Of a stretch of 64,000 nt of DNA, positions 16,875 through 28,063 are shown in pieces (the stretch's first letter is position 1; every line of letters begins with the position of its first letter). The notes under the pieces were generated by a model. That model was not told the DNA's origin, ran no database searches, and was given only the letters and a program-made list of their open reading frames with translations. Made by a program: the position numbers and the translations under genes. Source of the stretch: Pasteurellaceae bacterium Orientalotternb1 (lineage in GTDB: Bacteria > Pseudomonadota > Gammaproteobacteria > Enterobacterales > Pasteurellaceae). Where the stretch lies: assembly GCA_011455275.1 (NCBI GenBank), contig CP015028.1, positions 496,001 to 560,000 of the forward strand. Direction: 5' to 3'.

Positions 16875-17618
16875 TTAGTTCAGTTTTTCAACATCCAGCA
16901 CCCACACTTTGCTCGGATTTTCAGCATCAATTTGCCATAAAATATTGTGATTAGCGAGGTGCATTCCGTAAATTCGATCGCTAAGTTTGCCTTGTTGATA
17001 GGCGGGGCGGGGATCTTGTGCCAGAACATCACGAATAAAAGTGAGCGGGTCATCAATGCCAAAATTTGCAAAATTTTGCGAGAAACTGACCGCTTGTAAG
17101 GCTTTTGGCGTAAACGCAACACTCAATTTTTCAGGCGGTTTTTGTTGAGCAAAGCCAGAACGGGCGTGCGGTTCGCTGTCGGCGTAGGCAACATATGGCT
17201 TGATGTCAAAAATTGGCGTGCCATCGACCAAATCCACGCTGCCTAAATGCAACAGCACTTCGCCGTCGGCAATTTCCACTCGTTGCAATTCGACTTTCGA
17301 CAAGCCAAGCGGATTAGGGCGATGGGTCGCTCGGCTGGCAAACACACCGACCCGTTCATTGCCTCCCAAACGGGGTGGGCGAACGGTGGCATGCCAGTTT
17401 CGATCGGGAATTTGATGAAAATGAAAAATCAGCCACAAATGGCTGAATTGGCCCAGCCCTCGCACCGCATCGGGTGAATTATAAGGCGGTAGCAGGCGTA
17501 AAATTCCCTTGCCTTGTGATACCAAATTTGGCTGGCGAGGCACGGCAAACTTCTCACCATAGGGACTGTGAATAATGCCGATCGGTTGTAATTGAATAGC
17601 AGATGGAAAATTTTGCAT
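16875..17618 (-). CDS. trmO: tRNA (adenine(37)-N6)-methyltransferase TrmO
   Basis: YaeB/TsaA-family enzyme that methylates N6-threonylcarbamoyladenosine at position 37 of tRNA-Thr. 247 residues, close to E. coli (235). The N-terminal beta-barrel domain starts [20 protein letters not shown], with the conserved [21 protein letters not shown]-type SAM-binding block near residues 80-100 and [12 protein letters not shown] just after. The C-terminal domain includes [15 protein letters not shown]. The sequence contains an internal USS near 17089. A conserved housekeeping gene; neighbours give no added functional clue. Confidence 0.93.
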   Translation of the reverse strand: MQNFPSAIQLQPIGIIHSPYGEKFAVPRQPNLVSQGKGILRLLPPYNSPDAVRGLGQFSHLWLIFHFHQIPDRNWHATVRPPRLGGNERVGVFASRATHRPNPLGLSKVELQRVEIADGEVLLHLGSVDLVDGTPIFDIKPYVAYADSEPHARSGFAQQKPPEKLSVAFTPKALQAVSFSQNFANFGIDDPLTFIRDVLAQDPRPAYQQGKLSDRIYGMHLANHNILWQIDAENPSKVWVLDVEKLN

Positions 17619-17723
17619 AAAAGTGATCGTTTTCTGTTAAAAATCAAAAAAATTATGATGGATTTGTAATAAAATATGCAGTTTTGTGTGCCTTAAAACT
17701 TGGTCATTCTGTAACGTATTAAT

Positions 17724-18629
17724 ATGAATAAATATTCTACTTTTTCGATTTGGTTTAGTACAGCCCGCCCGAAAACCTTACCGCTTGCGTTGGCATCGAT
17801 TTTGGTTGGTTCGGCATTGGCAGCGTGGGCGGGGAAATTTGATGGTGTTATCACACTGTTAGCGTTGCTGACCACCTTGTTGTTACAGATTTTATCCAAC
17901 TTCGCCAATGACTATGGCGACCACGTCAAAGGCTCCGATACTGCAGAACGCATTGGTCCGCTACGTGCCATTCAACACGGAGCAATTTCGGGGGAACAGC
18001 TGAAAAAAGCGATGATCATTGTGGGTGGCTTGGCGTTCGTTTCAGGGGCGGTGTTGGTGATGTATGCCTACCAATCCTGGCAAGATTTGCTGGCGTTTTT
18101 TGTGCTGGGTGTGCTGGCGATTGTGGCAGCGATTACTTATACCGTCGGGAAGAAACCTTACGGCTACTTAGGGTTAGGCGATTTATCGGTGCTGATTTTC
18201 TTCGGTTTTTTAGCGGTGCTTGGCACCTTTTATCTGCAAGCACATTCGTTGCCTTTGATTGCCTTTTTTCCTGCCTTTGCCAGTGGATTATTAGCAGTTG
18301 CAGTATTAAATATCAACAACTTACGTGATATTGAACAAGATAAAACGGCGGGTAAAAATACCTTGATTGTGCGAATTGGCGGAAACAATGGGCGAATTTA
18401 TCACTTATCGCTTCTTGCCCTTGCGATGCTTTCTTATCTTATTTTTGCCCTTTGTGAGTTATCACATTGGTATAACTATTTGTTTTTATTGACCACACCA
18501 TTGCTGATTAAACACGGTTTGTTTGTGTTTACTCACTCAAATCCTGTCGATTTACGCCCACTGCTTGGACAAATGGCAGGGCTTGCGTTATTCACTAACG
18601 GCTTGTTTGCCTTGGGCACAGTGTTGTAA
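17724..18629 (+). CDS. menA: 1,4-dihydroxy-2-naphthoate polyprenyltransferase
   Basis: UbiA-superfamily membrane enzyme that attaches the polyprenyl chain to 1,4-dihydroxy-2-naphthoate, giving demethylmenaquinone. 301 residues with about eight hydrophobic helices. The first Asp-rich motif is NFANDYGDHVKGSDTAERIG (near residue 58), the second is NINNLRDIEQDKTAGKNTL (near 193), both characteristic of MenA. The enzyme supplies the quinone used by the anaerobic chain (NrfD side) and by HemG elsewhere in the window. It begins at the ATG at 17724, divergent from trmO, with the promoter in the ~105-bp AT-rich gap. Confidence 0.95.
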   Translation: MNKYSTFSIWFSTARPKTLPLALASILVGSALAAWAGKFDGVITLLALLTTLLLQILSNFANDYGDHVKGSDTAERIGPLRAIQHGAISGEQLKKAMIIVGGLAFVSGAVLVMYAYQSWQDLLAFFVLGVLAIVAAITYTVGKKPYGYLGLGDLSVLIFFGFLAVLGTFYLQAHSLPLIAFFPAFASGLLAVAVLNINNLRDIEQDKTAGKNTLIVRIGGNNGRIYHLSLLALAMLSYLIFALCELSHWYNYLFLLTTPLLIKHGLFVFTHSNPVDLRPLLGQMAGLALFTNGLFALGTVL

Positions 18630-18678
18630 ATTTGCAAAAAATGGCTCGGATCTGACCGCTTGTTAGACCGCATCATAG

Positions 18679-18715
18679 AAAATGCCCGCTTGGATTACTC
18701 ACAAGCGGGCGTTTT
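18679..18715. terminator. Bidirectional terminator between menA and proS
   Basis: AAAATGCCCGCTTG (18679-18692) pairs with CAAGCGGGCGTTTT (18702-18715) with a 9-base loop and T/A runs on both sides. It lies between convergent genes. The stem includes CAAGCGGGC, one base from a USS. Confidence 0.85.
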
Positions 18716-18732
18716 CATTGTTTTTTAGCGAA

Positions 18733-20448
18733 TTACAGCTTAATTCGCCCTTTGATGAAATCGAGCAGCTGATCTTTAGCAATCATCTGTTTTTCGCCGC
18801 TGCGGCGGTTTTTGTATTCGATTTCGCCGTTGTCGAGATTTTTCTCGCCGATCACAATCATATGTGGCACGCCAATCAATTCCATATCAGCGAACATCAC
18901 CCCAGGGCGTTCTTTGCGGTCGTCAAAAATCACTTCCACACCTTGCGAAAGTAGTGTTTTGTAGAGATCGGTCGCAAAGGCTTCGACTTTTTCCGATTTG
19001 TGCATATTCATCGGCACAATCGCCACGGTGAACGGGGCAATCGCATCCGTTGGCCAAATAATGCCACGCTCATCGTGATGTTGTTCAATCGCTGCCGCCA
19101 CCACACGGGTTACGCCGATGCCGTAACAACCCATAATCATCGTTTGCGGACGACCATCTTCGCCTTGTACAGTCGCTTTCATCGCTTCCGAGTATTTCGT
19201 GCCGAGTTGGAAAATATGCCCGACTTCGATCCCACGTTTGATTTGCAACGTGCCTTTGCCGTCTGGGCTTGGGTCGCCTTCCACCACATTGCGTAAATCC
19301 GCCACTTTTGGCTGTGCGACATCACGTTCCCAGTTAATGTTGAAATAGTGTTTGCCGTCAATATTGGCACCCGCCGCAAAATCACTCATCAACGCTACAC
19401 TGCGGTCAATAATCGCTGGAATTGGCAAGTTGACTGGCCCCAGTGAACCCACGCTCGCCCCGATTTTCGCTTTGATTTCCGCTTCGTCAGCCAATTCAAA
19501 CGGTTCAGCCACTTCAGGCAATTTTTCGGCTTTGATTTCGTTAAGTTCGTGGTCGCCACGCAGAATTAACGCCACTAACGGCTGTTCTTCACTTGAGCCT
19601 TTTACGATCAAGGTTTTTACGGTTTTTTCAATCGGTAAATTGAATTGCTCAACCAACTCGTTGATCGTTTTTGCGTTTGGCGTATCGATTAATTGCATTT
19701 CCGCCGTTGGGGCTTGGCGTTCGCCCACGGCAACGGCTTCGGCGAGTTCGATATTGGCGGCGTAATCGCTTTCGGTAGAGAACACCACGTCATCTTCACC
19801 GCTTGCGGCTAATACTTGGAATTCGTGAGAAGCTGAACCGCCGATCGAACCTGTATCCGCTGCCACTGGACGGAAATCTAAACCAAGACGGGTGAAAATA
19901 TTGCTGTAAGTTTGGTGCATCACATCATAAGTTTCTTGTAGCGATGCTTTGGTCGTATGGAACGAATAGGCGTCTTTCATTAAGAACTCACGACCACGCA
20001 TCACCCCAAAACGTGGACGAACTTCATCACGGAATTTGGTTTGAATTTGGTATAAATTGAGCGGTAACTGCTTGTAAGAGCTGATTTCACGGCGAACCAA
20101 ATCGGTGATCACTTCTTCGTGGGTTGGGCCAAGCACAAAGGGGCGGTCGCCACGATCTTTAAAACGCAATAATTCAGGGCCATAATCTTCCCAACGTTCT
20201 GACTCAATCCACAAATCCGCAGGTTGCACTACGGGCATTTCCACTTCCAATGCCCCGCTTTTGTTCATCTCTTCACGAATGATGTTTTCCACTTTTTTCA
20301 ACACACGCAAGCCCGTTGGTAGCCAGTTGTACATTCCTGAAGCAAGCGGGCGAATCATCCCCGCACGCAGCATCAGTTGGTGGCTGACGACTTGAGCGTC
20401 ATTCGGCGTCTCTTTGAGCGTTGAAAATAAATATTGGCTAGTACGCAT
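18733..20448 (-). CDS. proS: Prolyl-tRNA synthetase
   Basis: Class II aminoacyl-tRNA synthetase, 571 residues, equal to the E. coli-type enzyme with an editing (INS/YbaK-like) domain between motifs 2 and 3. Motif 1 region: [20 protein letters not shown]; motif 2: [23 protein letters not shown]-type block near residue 140; editing domain about 225-400; motif 3: [17 protein letters not shown] near 445; anticodon-binding domain at the end ([14 protein letters not shown]). Single gene with its own upstream region and no apparent operon partner. Confidence 0.97.
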   Translation of the reverse strand: MRTSQYLFSTLKETPNDAQVVSHQLMLRAGMIRPLASGMYNWLPTGLRVLKKVENIIREEMNKSGALEVEMPVVQPADLWIESERWEDYGPELLRFKDRGDRPFVLGPTHEEVITDLVRREISSYKQLPLNLYQIQTKFRDEVRPRFGVMRGREFLMKDAYSFHTTKASLQETYDVMHQTYSNIFTRLGLDFRPVAADTGSIGGSASHEFQVLAASGEDDVVFSTESDYAANIELAEAVAVGERQAPTAEMQLIDTPNAKTINELVEQFNLPIEKTVKTLIVKGSSEEQPLVALILRGDHELNEIKAEKLPEVAEPFELADEAEIKAKIGASVGSLGPVNLPIPAIIDRSVALMSDFAAGANIDGKHYFNINWERDVAQPKVADLRNVVEGDPSPDGKGTLQIKRGIEVGHIFQLGTKYSEAMKATVQGEDGRPQTMIMGCYGIGVTRVVAAAIEQHHDERGIIWPTDAIAPFTVAIVPMNMHKSEKVEAFATDLYKTLLSQGVEVIFDDRKERPGVMFADMELIGVPHMIVIGEKNLDNGEIEYKNRRSGEKQMIAKDQLLDFIKGRIKL

Positions 20449-20506
20449 ATTATCTCTCTTTAAATGCTTTGTTTAAGTCAGAAAAAATGGGCTTATTCTA
20501 AAGCAA

Positions 20507-20572
20507 ACAAGCGGTAAGATCCGCAAAGATTTTTGCAAATTTGCAAAAAATCTGCGAAATCTGACCGCTTGT
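20507..20572. terminator. Inverted USS pair upstream of proS / acpP promoter region
   Basis: ACAAGCGGTAAGAT (20507-20520, one base off the USS) and ATCTGACCGCTTGT (20559-20572) form a stem; the loop holds TTTTTGCAAATTTGCAAAAAA, the two tails facing each other. It lies in the 334-bp divergent proS-acpP gap, not at a gene end, so a transcription role is unclear. Confidence 0.5.
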
Positions 20573-20711
20573 CGGGCGAAATTGAAATCCGCTATGGATA
20601 AAGCTGCCACATAGTGGTAGAATCGTGGCACTTTCGCTCACCCAATGAGCATAATTTTAATTTAGGTGTGGGAAAGCTGGTTTGACTTCTCGGCGAATTT
20701 GGCCAAAGTAG

Positions 20712-20739
20712 TTGAAATTTCAGCGAATTTCTTTACACT
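20712..20739 (+). promoter_or_regulatory. Putative sigma-70 promoter of acpP
   Basis: TTGAAA (20712-20717), a 16-bp spacer, then TACACT (20734-20739), 44 bp before the acpP ATG. The rest of the 20449-20782 gap holds the USS pair and no coding signal I can see. Confidence 0.6.
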
Positions 20740-20782
20740 GTTCAACTCTCGCACTTAGGCGAATCACAATAGGAAACAAAAA

Positions 20783-21013
20783 ATGAGCATTGAAGAACGC
20801 GTAAAAAAAATCATCGTTGATCAACTTGGCGCTAAAGCAGAAGATGTTAAACCTGAAGCTTCTTTCATTGAAGATTTAGGTGCAGACTCTCTTGACACGG
20901 TTGAGTTAGTGATGGCTTTAGAAGAAGAATTCGATATCGAAATTCCTGATGAAGAAGCTGAAAAAATCACCACTGTTCAATCTGCGATTGATTACGTTCA
21001 AAGCAATTCATAA
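20783..21013 (+). CDS. acpP: Acyl carrier protein
   Basis: 76 residues, acidic, typical of bacterial fatty-acid-synthesis ACP. The phosphopantetheine attachment serine is Ser36 in the motif [18 protein letters not shown]. It carries growing acyl chains for fatty acids and lipid A. Start ATG at 20783 has a GGAAAC ribosome site. In enterics acpP lies inside the fab cluster (fabG-acpP-fabF); here it stands alone with its own promoter and terminator, a separation reported from some Pasteurellaceae. Confidence 0.98.
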   Translation: MSIEERVKKIIVDQLGAKAEDVKPEASFIEDLGADSLDTVELVMALEEEFDIEIPDEEAEKITTVQSAIDYVQSNS

Positions 21014-21026
21014 GATGTTGAATTTG

Positions 21027-21052
21027 AAAAAGCGACCAAAGGTCGCTTTTTT
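21027..21052 (+). terminator. Rho-independent terminator of acpP
   Basis: AAAAAGCGACC-aaa-GGTCGCTTTTTT, a compact 11-bp stem with T tail starting 14 bp after the acpP stop. It may also serve purC from the other side. Confidence 0.92.
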
Positions 21053-21098
21053 ATTGCCAGTGATTTGAGAGGGCGAAATCATTCGCCCTCATCAAATG

Positions 21099-21956
21099 TT
21101 ACTTTGTGAGTAAATCCAACGCTTCTTGGTATTTTGCTACGGTTTTTTCAATCACATCGGCAGGCACTTTCGGGGCAGGAGCTTGTTTGTTCCAGCCGCT
21201 GTTTTCGAGCCAGTCTCGTACGAATTGTTTGTCAAATGACGGAGGGTTGGTGCCTTCTTGGTAGGTGTCGACTGACCAGAAACGGCTTGAATCTGGCGTT
21301 AATACTTCATCCATTAACGTTAGCACACCGTTTTCATCTAAACCAAACTCAAATTTGGTATCGCAAATAATAATGCCTTTGGTCAATGCATATTCTGCCG
21401 CTTCGGTATAAAGGGCAAGCGCAGCTTCTTTGACTTGTTTGGCGAGTTTTGCACCAATTTGACGTTCACATTCTTCATAGCTGATATTGATGTCGTGATC
21501 GCCTACTTCTGCTTTGCTTGATGGTGTAAAAATCGGTTCTGGCAATTTGCTTGCCTCAACTAACCCCGCAGGCAATGGTAAACCGCAAATAGTGCCAGTT
21601 TTTTGGTAATCTTTCAGCCCACTGCCTGTTAAATAACCTCGCACAATCGACTCAATTTTAACGGGCGTTAAACGTTTGCATACCACTGCACGATATTGAA
21701 TAGCTTCGGCTTCTTCTTTTGGCAACACATCAAAAACCGAATCTTCCGTGAAGTGATTCGGCATAATGTGAGCAAGCTTATTGAACCAGAAATTTGAAAT
21801 TTGTGTCAGAATTTCACCCTTGCGTGGAATTGGATCATCTAAAATCACATCAAACGCAGACAAGCGGTCGGTCGCCACCATCAACATCCGTTTTTCGTCA
21901 ATTTCATAAAGATCACGCACTTTTCCCGAATAGATTTTTTTAAGACTGATTTGCAT
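21099..21956 (-). CDS. purC: Phosphoribosylaminoimidazole-succinocarboxamide synthase
   Basis: SAICAR synthetase of purine synthesis, ATP-dependent ligation of aspartate to CAIR. 285 residues, longer than the ~237-residue E. coli enzyme and closer to the Haemophilus/eukaryote-like length. Motifs: KIYSGKVRDLYEID at the N-terminus, ATDRLSAFDVILDDPIPRKG near residue 28, and CDTKFEFGLDE near 195 (metal/ATP site), followed by MDEVLTPDSSRFW. A PurR operator lies 46 bp before the start. Convergent with acpP. Confidence 0.96.
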   Translation of the reverse strand: MQISLKKIYSGKVRDLYEIDEKRMLMVATDRLSAFDVILDDPIPRKGEILTQISNFWFNKLAHIMPNHFTEDSVFDVLPKEEAEAIQYRAVVCKRLTPVKIESIVRGYLTGSGLKDYQKTGTICGLPLPAGLVEASKLPEPIFTPSSKAEVGDHDINISYEECERQIGAKLAKQVKEAALALYTEAAEYALTKGIIICDTKFEFGLDENGVLTLMDEVLTPDSSRFWSVDTYQEGTNPPSFDKQFVRDWLENSGWNKQAPAPKVPADVIEKTVAKYQEALDLLTK

Positions 21957-22001
21957 AATACACCTTGTATCAAAATGAAAACGGGCGAATTATAGCAAAC
22001 T

Positions 22002-22017
22002 ACGCAAACGTTTGCGA
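22002..22017 (-). promoter_or_regulatory. PurR operator upstream of purC
   Basis: ACGCAAACGTTTGCGA matches the PurR consensus ACGCAAACGTTTGCGT in 15 of 16 positions and is a near-perfect dyad. A minus-strand -10 (TATAAT, complement of 21989-21994) lies just downstream, so PurR would cover the -35 region and repress purC when purines are plentiful. Confidence 0.88.
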
Positions 22018-22035
22018 TTTTTTCCAAAAAAGTAC

Positions 22036-22064
22036 TTGAAAGCGGAAAGTTTTTAGCGTATCTT
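22036..22064 (+). promoter_or_regulatory. Putative promoter of the histidine operon
   Basis: TTGAAA (22036-22041), 17-bp spacer, TATCTT (22059-22064), 30 bp before the leader peptide ATG. It is back to back with the purC operator/promoter. Confidence 0.65.
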
Positions 22065-22093
22065 CTACGCCATTCACATTTGGAGAATAAAAA

Positions 22094-22138
22094 ATGTTCA
22101 TTACTCGTCGCCATCATCACCATCATTTACCTGAATAA
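22094..22138 (+). CDS. hisL: Histidine operon leader peptide
   Basis: A 14-residue ORF reading MFITRRHHHHHLPE with five consecutive His codons (CATCATCACCATCAT). Its GGAG ribosome site is 8 bases upstream. Ribosome stalling at the His run when charged tRNA-His is scarce would control the attenuator that follows. E. coli HisL has seven His; five is plausible for Pasteurellaceae. This is too short for routine gene finding but position and sequence leave little doubt. Confidence 0.93.
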   Translation: MFITRRHHHHHLPE

Positions 22139-22161
22139 TCTTTCGGGCATTTGATGTGCTT

Positions 22162-22243
22162 GGAAGATTGAGCTTCCGAGTATGCGAATGAGTTATTACC
22201 CAATTTATAGCCCTCGGAAGCCTGCTTTCGAGGGCTTCTCTTT
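22162..22243 (+). terminator. his attenuator (pause, antiterminator and terminator hairpins)
   Basis: Segment 1 GGAAG (22162-22166) pairs with segment 2 CTTCC. Segment 2, CTTCCGAG (22173-22180), can instead pair perfectly with segment 3, CTCGGAAG (22213-22220), as antiterminator. Segment 3 and 4, AGCCCTCG (22209-22216) and CGAGGGCT (22229-22236), form the terminator, followed by TCTCTTT. The mutually exclusive folds are the classic attenuation layout. Confidence 0.88.
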
Positions 22244-22268
22244 ATGCAAATACAACAAGGACAATACA

Positions 22269-23168
22269 ATGAATGATAAAAAACGCTTACGCATTGCGAT
22301 GCAAAAATCAGGCAGACTAAGCCAAGAATCTCAAACCTTACTCAAACAGTGTGGTTTAAAAATTAACCTTCAAGAACAACGACTTATTGCTTATGCCGAA
22401 AATATGCCAATTGATATTTTACGGGTGCGTGATGATGATATTCCAGGGTTGGTGTTTGATGGCGTGGTCGATCTCGGCATTGTGGGGGAAAACGTGCTGG
22501 AAGAAGAGGAATTGGCACGTCAAGCAAGCGGTGAGCAAGTTGCCTACAAAATGCTCCGCCGTTTAGATTTTGGTGGTTGCCGTTTGTCGATTGCGGTACC
22601 GCAAGATGAAAATTACAACAACATCAAAGAGTTACAAAATGCCCGCATTGCCACATCTTACCCAAATTTGCTCAAGCGTTATATGCAGCAACAAGGTGTC
22701 AATTTTAAAACCTGTTCACTTACGGGTTCAGTTGAAGTAGCTCCCCGTGCAGGGCTTGCCGATGCCATTTGCGACTTGGTTTCATCAGGTGCAACCTTGG
22801 AAGCCAATGGGCTGAAAGAAGTGGAAGTCATTTATCGCTCGAAATCTTGCTTAATTCAGCGTGCCATTCCACTTGAAACGGAAAAACAAGCCCTTGTCGA
22901 TAAACTCCTCACCCGCATTCAAGGCGTGCAACAAGCTGCCGAATCGAAATACATTATGCTCCACGCACCAAAAGAAAAATTAGCAGAAATCACTGCACTG
23001 TTACCTGGTGTGGAAAACCCGACTATCTTGCCGCTTGCACAGGATAATTCAAAAGTGGCGATGCACGTGGTGAGCCAAGAAAACTTATTTTGGGAAACGA
23101 TGGAGCAGCTTAAGGCAGTTGGTGCAAGTTCCATTCTCGTTTTACCGATCGAAAAGATGATGGAGTAA
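22269..23168 (+). CDS. hisG: ATP phosphoribosyltransferase
   Basis: First enzyme of histidine synthesis, condensing ATP and PRPP; 299 residues, the long HisG form that works without HisZ and carries a C-terminal ACT-like regulatory domain for histidine feedback. N-terminal block [13 protein letters not shown]; substrate-binding block [22 protein letters not shown]-site loop [14 protein letters not shown] near residue 182. The open frame reaches back to 22182 through the attenuator; ATG 22269 with AAGGAC ribosome site is the conserved start. First structural gene of the operon. Confidence 0.97.
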   Translation: MNDKKRLRIAMQKSGRLSQESQTLLKQCGLKINLQEQRLIAYAENMPIDILRVRDDDIPGLVFDGVVDLGIVGENVLEEEELARQASGEQVAYKMLRRLDFGGCRLSIAVPQDENYNNIKELQNARIATSYPNLLKRYMQQQGVNFKTCSLTGSVEVAPRAGLADAICDLVSSGATLEANGLKEVEVIYRSKSCLIQRAIPLETEKQALVDKLLTRIQGVQQAAESKYIMLHAPKEKLAEITALLPGVENPTILPLAQDNSKVAMHVVSQENLFWETMEQLKAVGASSILVLPIEKMME

Positions 23169-23171
23169 CAA

Positions 23172-23414
23172 ATGGCTTTTACTGAAGCAGAAAAACAATC
23201 TTTGCTTGCACAAAAAGGCATTGGTCCGACTATTTTAATGCGTCTTGCTGAAATGGGCTTAGATGATGTTAAACGGTTAGCAAATACGAGTCCTGAATTT
23301 ATTTTACAGCTTGGTTCAGAGATGACAGGCTCAACCTGCTGGCGGAACAGTCCGCAAGCTCGAAAAGCGATAGAAACGGCAGTTAATTGGGCAAAAGCAC
23401 AGTGCAATTTATAG
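23172..23414 (+). CDS. Small helix-hairpin-helix-like protein in the his operon
   Basis: 80 residues, starting three bases after hisG and with its own ATG. I do not know its function. The sequence reads LLAQKGIGPTILMRLAEMGLDDVKRLANTS; the KGIGPTIL...GLDDVKRL pattern is like the helix-hairpin-helix domain (as in TfoX C-terminus and DNA-binding proteins), and a Trp/Cys-containing tail follows (TCWRNSPQARKAIETAVNWAK). Tight spacing says it is translated with hisG and hisD. It is probably a small DNA- or RNA-binding protein; a role in histidine synthesis is only positional. Confidence 0.7.
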   Translation: MAFTEAEKQSLLAQKGIGPTILMRLAEMGLDDVKRLANTSPEFILQLGSEMTGSTCWRNSPQARKAIETAVNWAKAQCNL

Positions 23415-23489
23415 CATTTGCAAAAAATGCTTCGGAACTGACCGCTTGTATATTGAGCGAGTGAATTTGATTTTTAATGTGAGATAACA

Positions 23490-25843
<2,354 letters not shown>

Positions 25844-25852
25844 GGAAAGACT

Positions 25853-26938
25853 ATGCAACCAACCCTTTTTATCGACCGTGACGGCACATTAATCGACGAA
25901 CCCAAAACCGATTTTCAAATCGATAGCTTAGAAAAGCTACAATTTGAGCCGAACGTTATCCCAGCACTCTTAAAACTCAAGCCTTATTATCGCTTTGTGA
26001 TGGTGAGCAATCAAGATGGCTTAGGAACCGAGGCTTTCCCGCAGGAAAATTTTGATAAGCCGCATAATGCGATGATGGCACTGTTTGAATCACAAGGCAT
26101 CACCTTTGATGACGTGCTGATTTGCCCGCACAAACCTGAAGATCATTGCGATTGTCGTAAACCGAAGATTAAATTACTGCAAACATATCTCGACAAAAAA
26201 TTATTCGATCCTGAAACCAGTTTTGTGATTGGCGACCGTGCCACCGACGTACAACTTGCGGAAAACTTAGGGATTCGAGCATTGCAGTATGATCGTGAAA
26301 AGTTGAATTGGGATCTCATCGTTGAAAAACTTTTGCCGCAACTGACCGCTTGTTGCGACCGCACGCCACGCTATGCGGAAGTGGTTCGCACCACCAAAGA
26401 AACTGACATCAAAGTGCAAGTTTGGCTCGATGAAACGGGAGTCAATAACATCAGCACAGGCGTGGGATTTTTTGATCATATGCTCGACCAAATCGCCACG
26501 CACGGCGGCTTTAGAATGAACGTGAGCTGCAAAGGCGACTTGTGGATTGACGAACATCACACCGTGGAAGACACCGCTCTTGCCCTTGGTATCGCATTAA
26601 AACAAGCCCTTGGCGATAAACGTGGCATTCAACGCTTCGGCTTTGTATTGCCAATGGACGAATGCAAAGCAGAATGTACGATGGATTTATCAGGACGCCC
26701 TTATTTCAAATTTAAAGCTCAATTCAAACGAGATAAAGTCGGCGATTTCAGCACCGAAATGACGGAACATTTTTTCCAATCGATCGCCTACACCTTAATG
26801 GCAACCTTACATCTCAAAACTAAAGGCGATAACGACCACCACAAAATCGAAAGCCTGTTTAAAGTGTTCGGACGGACATTGAGACAGTGTATTAAGGTCG
26901 AAGGGAATGAGTTGCCGAGTTCGAAAGGGGTGTTGTGA
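25853..26938 (+). CDS. hisB: Bifunctional histidinol-phosphatase / imidazoleglycerol-phosphate dehydratase
   Basis: 361 residues with two fused domains. The N-terminal HAD phosphatase domain shows [10 protein letters not shown] (Asp8 and Asp10 catalytic), a Cys/His zinc cluster ([17 protein letters not shown]) and [14 protein letters not shown]. The C-terminal dehydratase starts near residue 173 ([13 protein letters not shown]) with metal motifs [14 protein letters not shown] and [14 protein letters not shown], then [12 protein letters not shown]. Typical of Enterobacterales and Pasteurellaceae. The next native gene, hisH, starts 1.1 kb later because an HNH gene intervenes. Confidence 0.97.
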   Translation: MQPTLFIDRDGTLIDEPKTDFQIDSLEKLQFEPNVIPALLKLKPYYRFVMVSNQDGLGTEAFPQENFDKPHNAMMALFESQGITFDDVLICPHKPEDHCDCRKPKIKLLQTYLDKKLFDPETSFVIGDRATDVQLAENLGIRALQYDREKLNWDLIVEKLLPQLTACCDRTPRYAEVVRTTKETDIKVQVWLDETGVNNISTGVGFFDHMLDQIATHGGFRMNVSCKGDLWIDEHHTVEDTALALGIALKQALGDKRGIQRFGFVLPMDECKAECTMDLSGRPYFKFKAQFKRDKVGDFSTEMTEHFFQSIAYTLMATLHLKTKGDNDHHKIESLFKVFGRTLRQCIKVEGNELPSSKGVL

Positions 26939-27070
26939 TTTAAAATAAATATCGAATCATAGCATGGAGAGGCACACATAGTGTGGTTTATCTTACTAAA
27001 TCCAAAGTGCGATTTAACCCTATAAAGTTTGTGGAATCAGCCACTTCTATTTTAAAAAGGAATATAAAAA

Positions 27071-28063
27071 ATGAAATTTTGTATTATTTGTAGAAAAGAA
27101 TTTACAGGGGAAAATCCAGCTACTAGGGAGCACATTATCCCCGAAGCTATTGGAGGTACTTATGTTATTGAAACAGTATGCAAAGATTGTAATAGTAAAA
27201 TGGGAGCTAAAATTGATGCTCCATTCATAAAAAACATATTTAGCCGTTTACATATTGAAGAAAACCAAATTAAGGGGAAAAAAAGGATTATTGATTTTCC
27301 GTTAAAGGGGAACTATCAGGATGAGTCAGGTAAGAAATATCAAGTTAATAGTTTCGATTCTGAACCAATATTATTAGATGATAGACCTATATTAAATATA
27401 GAACAATTAGCTGATGGTAAATCTCTAGTATCAATTTCATTTGAGAAATATGGTTCTTTTTCTCAAGAGGAAAAAATTAAATTACTTCATAAACATAAAC
27501 TGTTTCTAGAAAATGAATTTAGAAGAAACGGGTTGGAATTTAACTTTGAACAAATACTTATCTCTGATTTTACTAGTCAAATAAAAGAATCTGTTCCATT
27601 AACAAGGTATGAGCAAATTGACTTAAATTCATTCTTTTTAGAGGCTCTAAAAATAGCGTATGAATTTTTTGTAACAACTTGTCCTGAATTGATAAATCAC
27701 CCAGATATTAGGAATATGGCCAAAGTATTAGAAAATATAGATTTTGAAATGGCAAAGAAATATGTAAATCTACATGTTGCTGATGAACAATTGGAATATA
27801 TGAATTTAGTTAAATGTCTAAAGAATAATTTTGGTAGTATTTTTATGGTGAATCCATTAAGAACGCCAGATGGCGGAAGTGGTTGCTTTATTTCTCTATA
27901 TGAAAAATTTATATTTTTAGTGAAATTTTCTGAGGATGATTTATTTGGGAATATTATCCATATACCATATATCTATATAGTGAAACAAAAGAAAGCATTA
28001 CATGAATTATCATATGATGAATCAATAAAGTTTCGAGAGTGTTTAGAATTATGTCAAAAATAA
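27071..28063 (+). CDS. HNH-type endonuclease-like protein inserted in the his operon
   Basis: 330 residues. The N-terminal ~50 residues form a zinc-type HNH domain: CIICRKEF, then TREHIIPEAIGGTYV and VCKDCNSKMG, with two CxxC pairs and the H-x-x-P/N catalytic core. The rest (about 60-330) is helical, rich in Lys/Glu, with no family I recognise, and ends SIKFRECLELCQK. Base composition is visibly more AT-rich than hisB and hisH, and no USS is present. Ribosome site AAGGAATATAAAAA. The last 13 bases overlap the start of hisH (28051), so hisH translation may be coupled to it. Plausible roles are defence or mobile-element nuclease; unproven. Confidence 0.8.
   Translation: MKFCIICRKEFTGENPATREHIIPEAIGGTYVIETVCKDCNSKMGAKIDAPFIKNIFSRLHIEENQIKGKKRIIDFPLKGNYQDESGKKYQVNSFDSEPILLDDRPILNIEQLADGKSLVSISFEKYGSFSQEEKIKLLHKHKLFLENEFRRNGLEFNFEQILISDFTSQIKESVPLTRYEQIDLNSFFLEALKIAYEFFVTTCPELINHPDIRNMAKVLENIDFEMAKKYVNLHVADEQLEYMNLVKCLKNNFGSIFMVNPLRTPDGGSGCFISLYEKFIFLVKFSEDDLFGNIIHIPYIYIVKQKKALHELSYDESIKFRECLELCQK

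Noticed and set aside
20449-20782. Small RNA or extra gene in the proS-acpP gap
   Set aside because: Only a USS pair and a sigma-70-like promoter are seen; no conserved frame or defined RNA fold could be supported.
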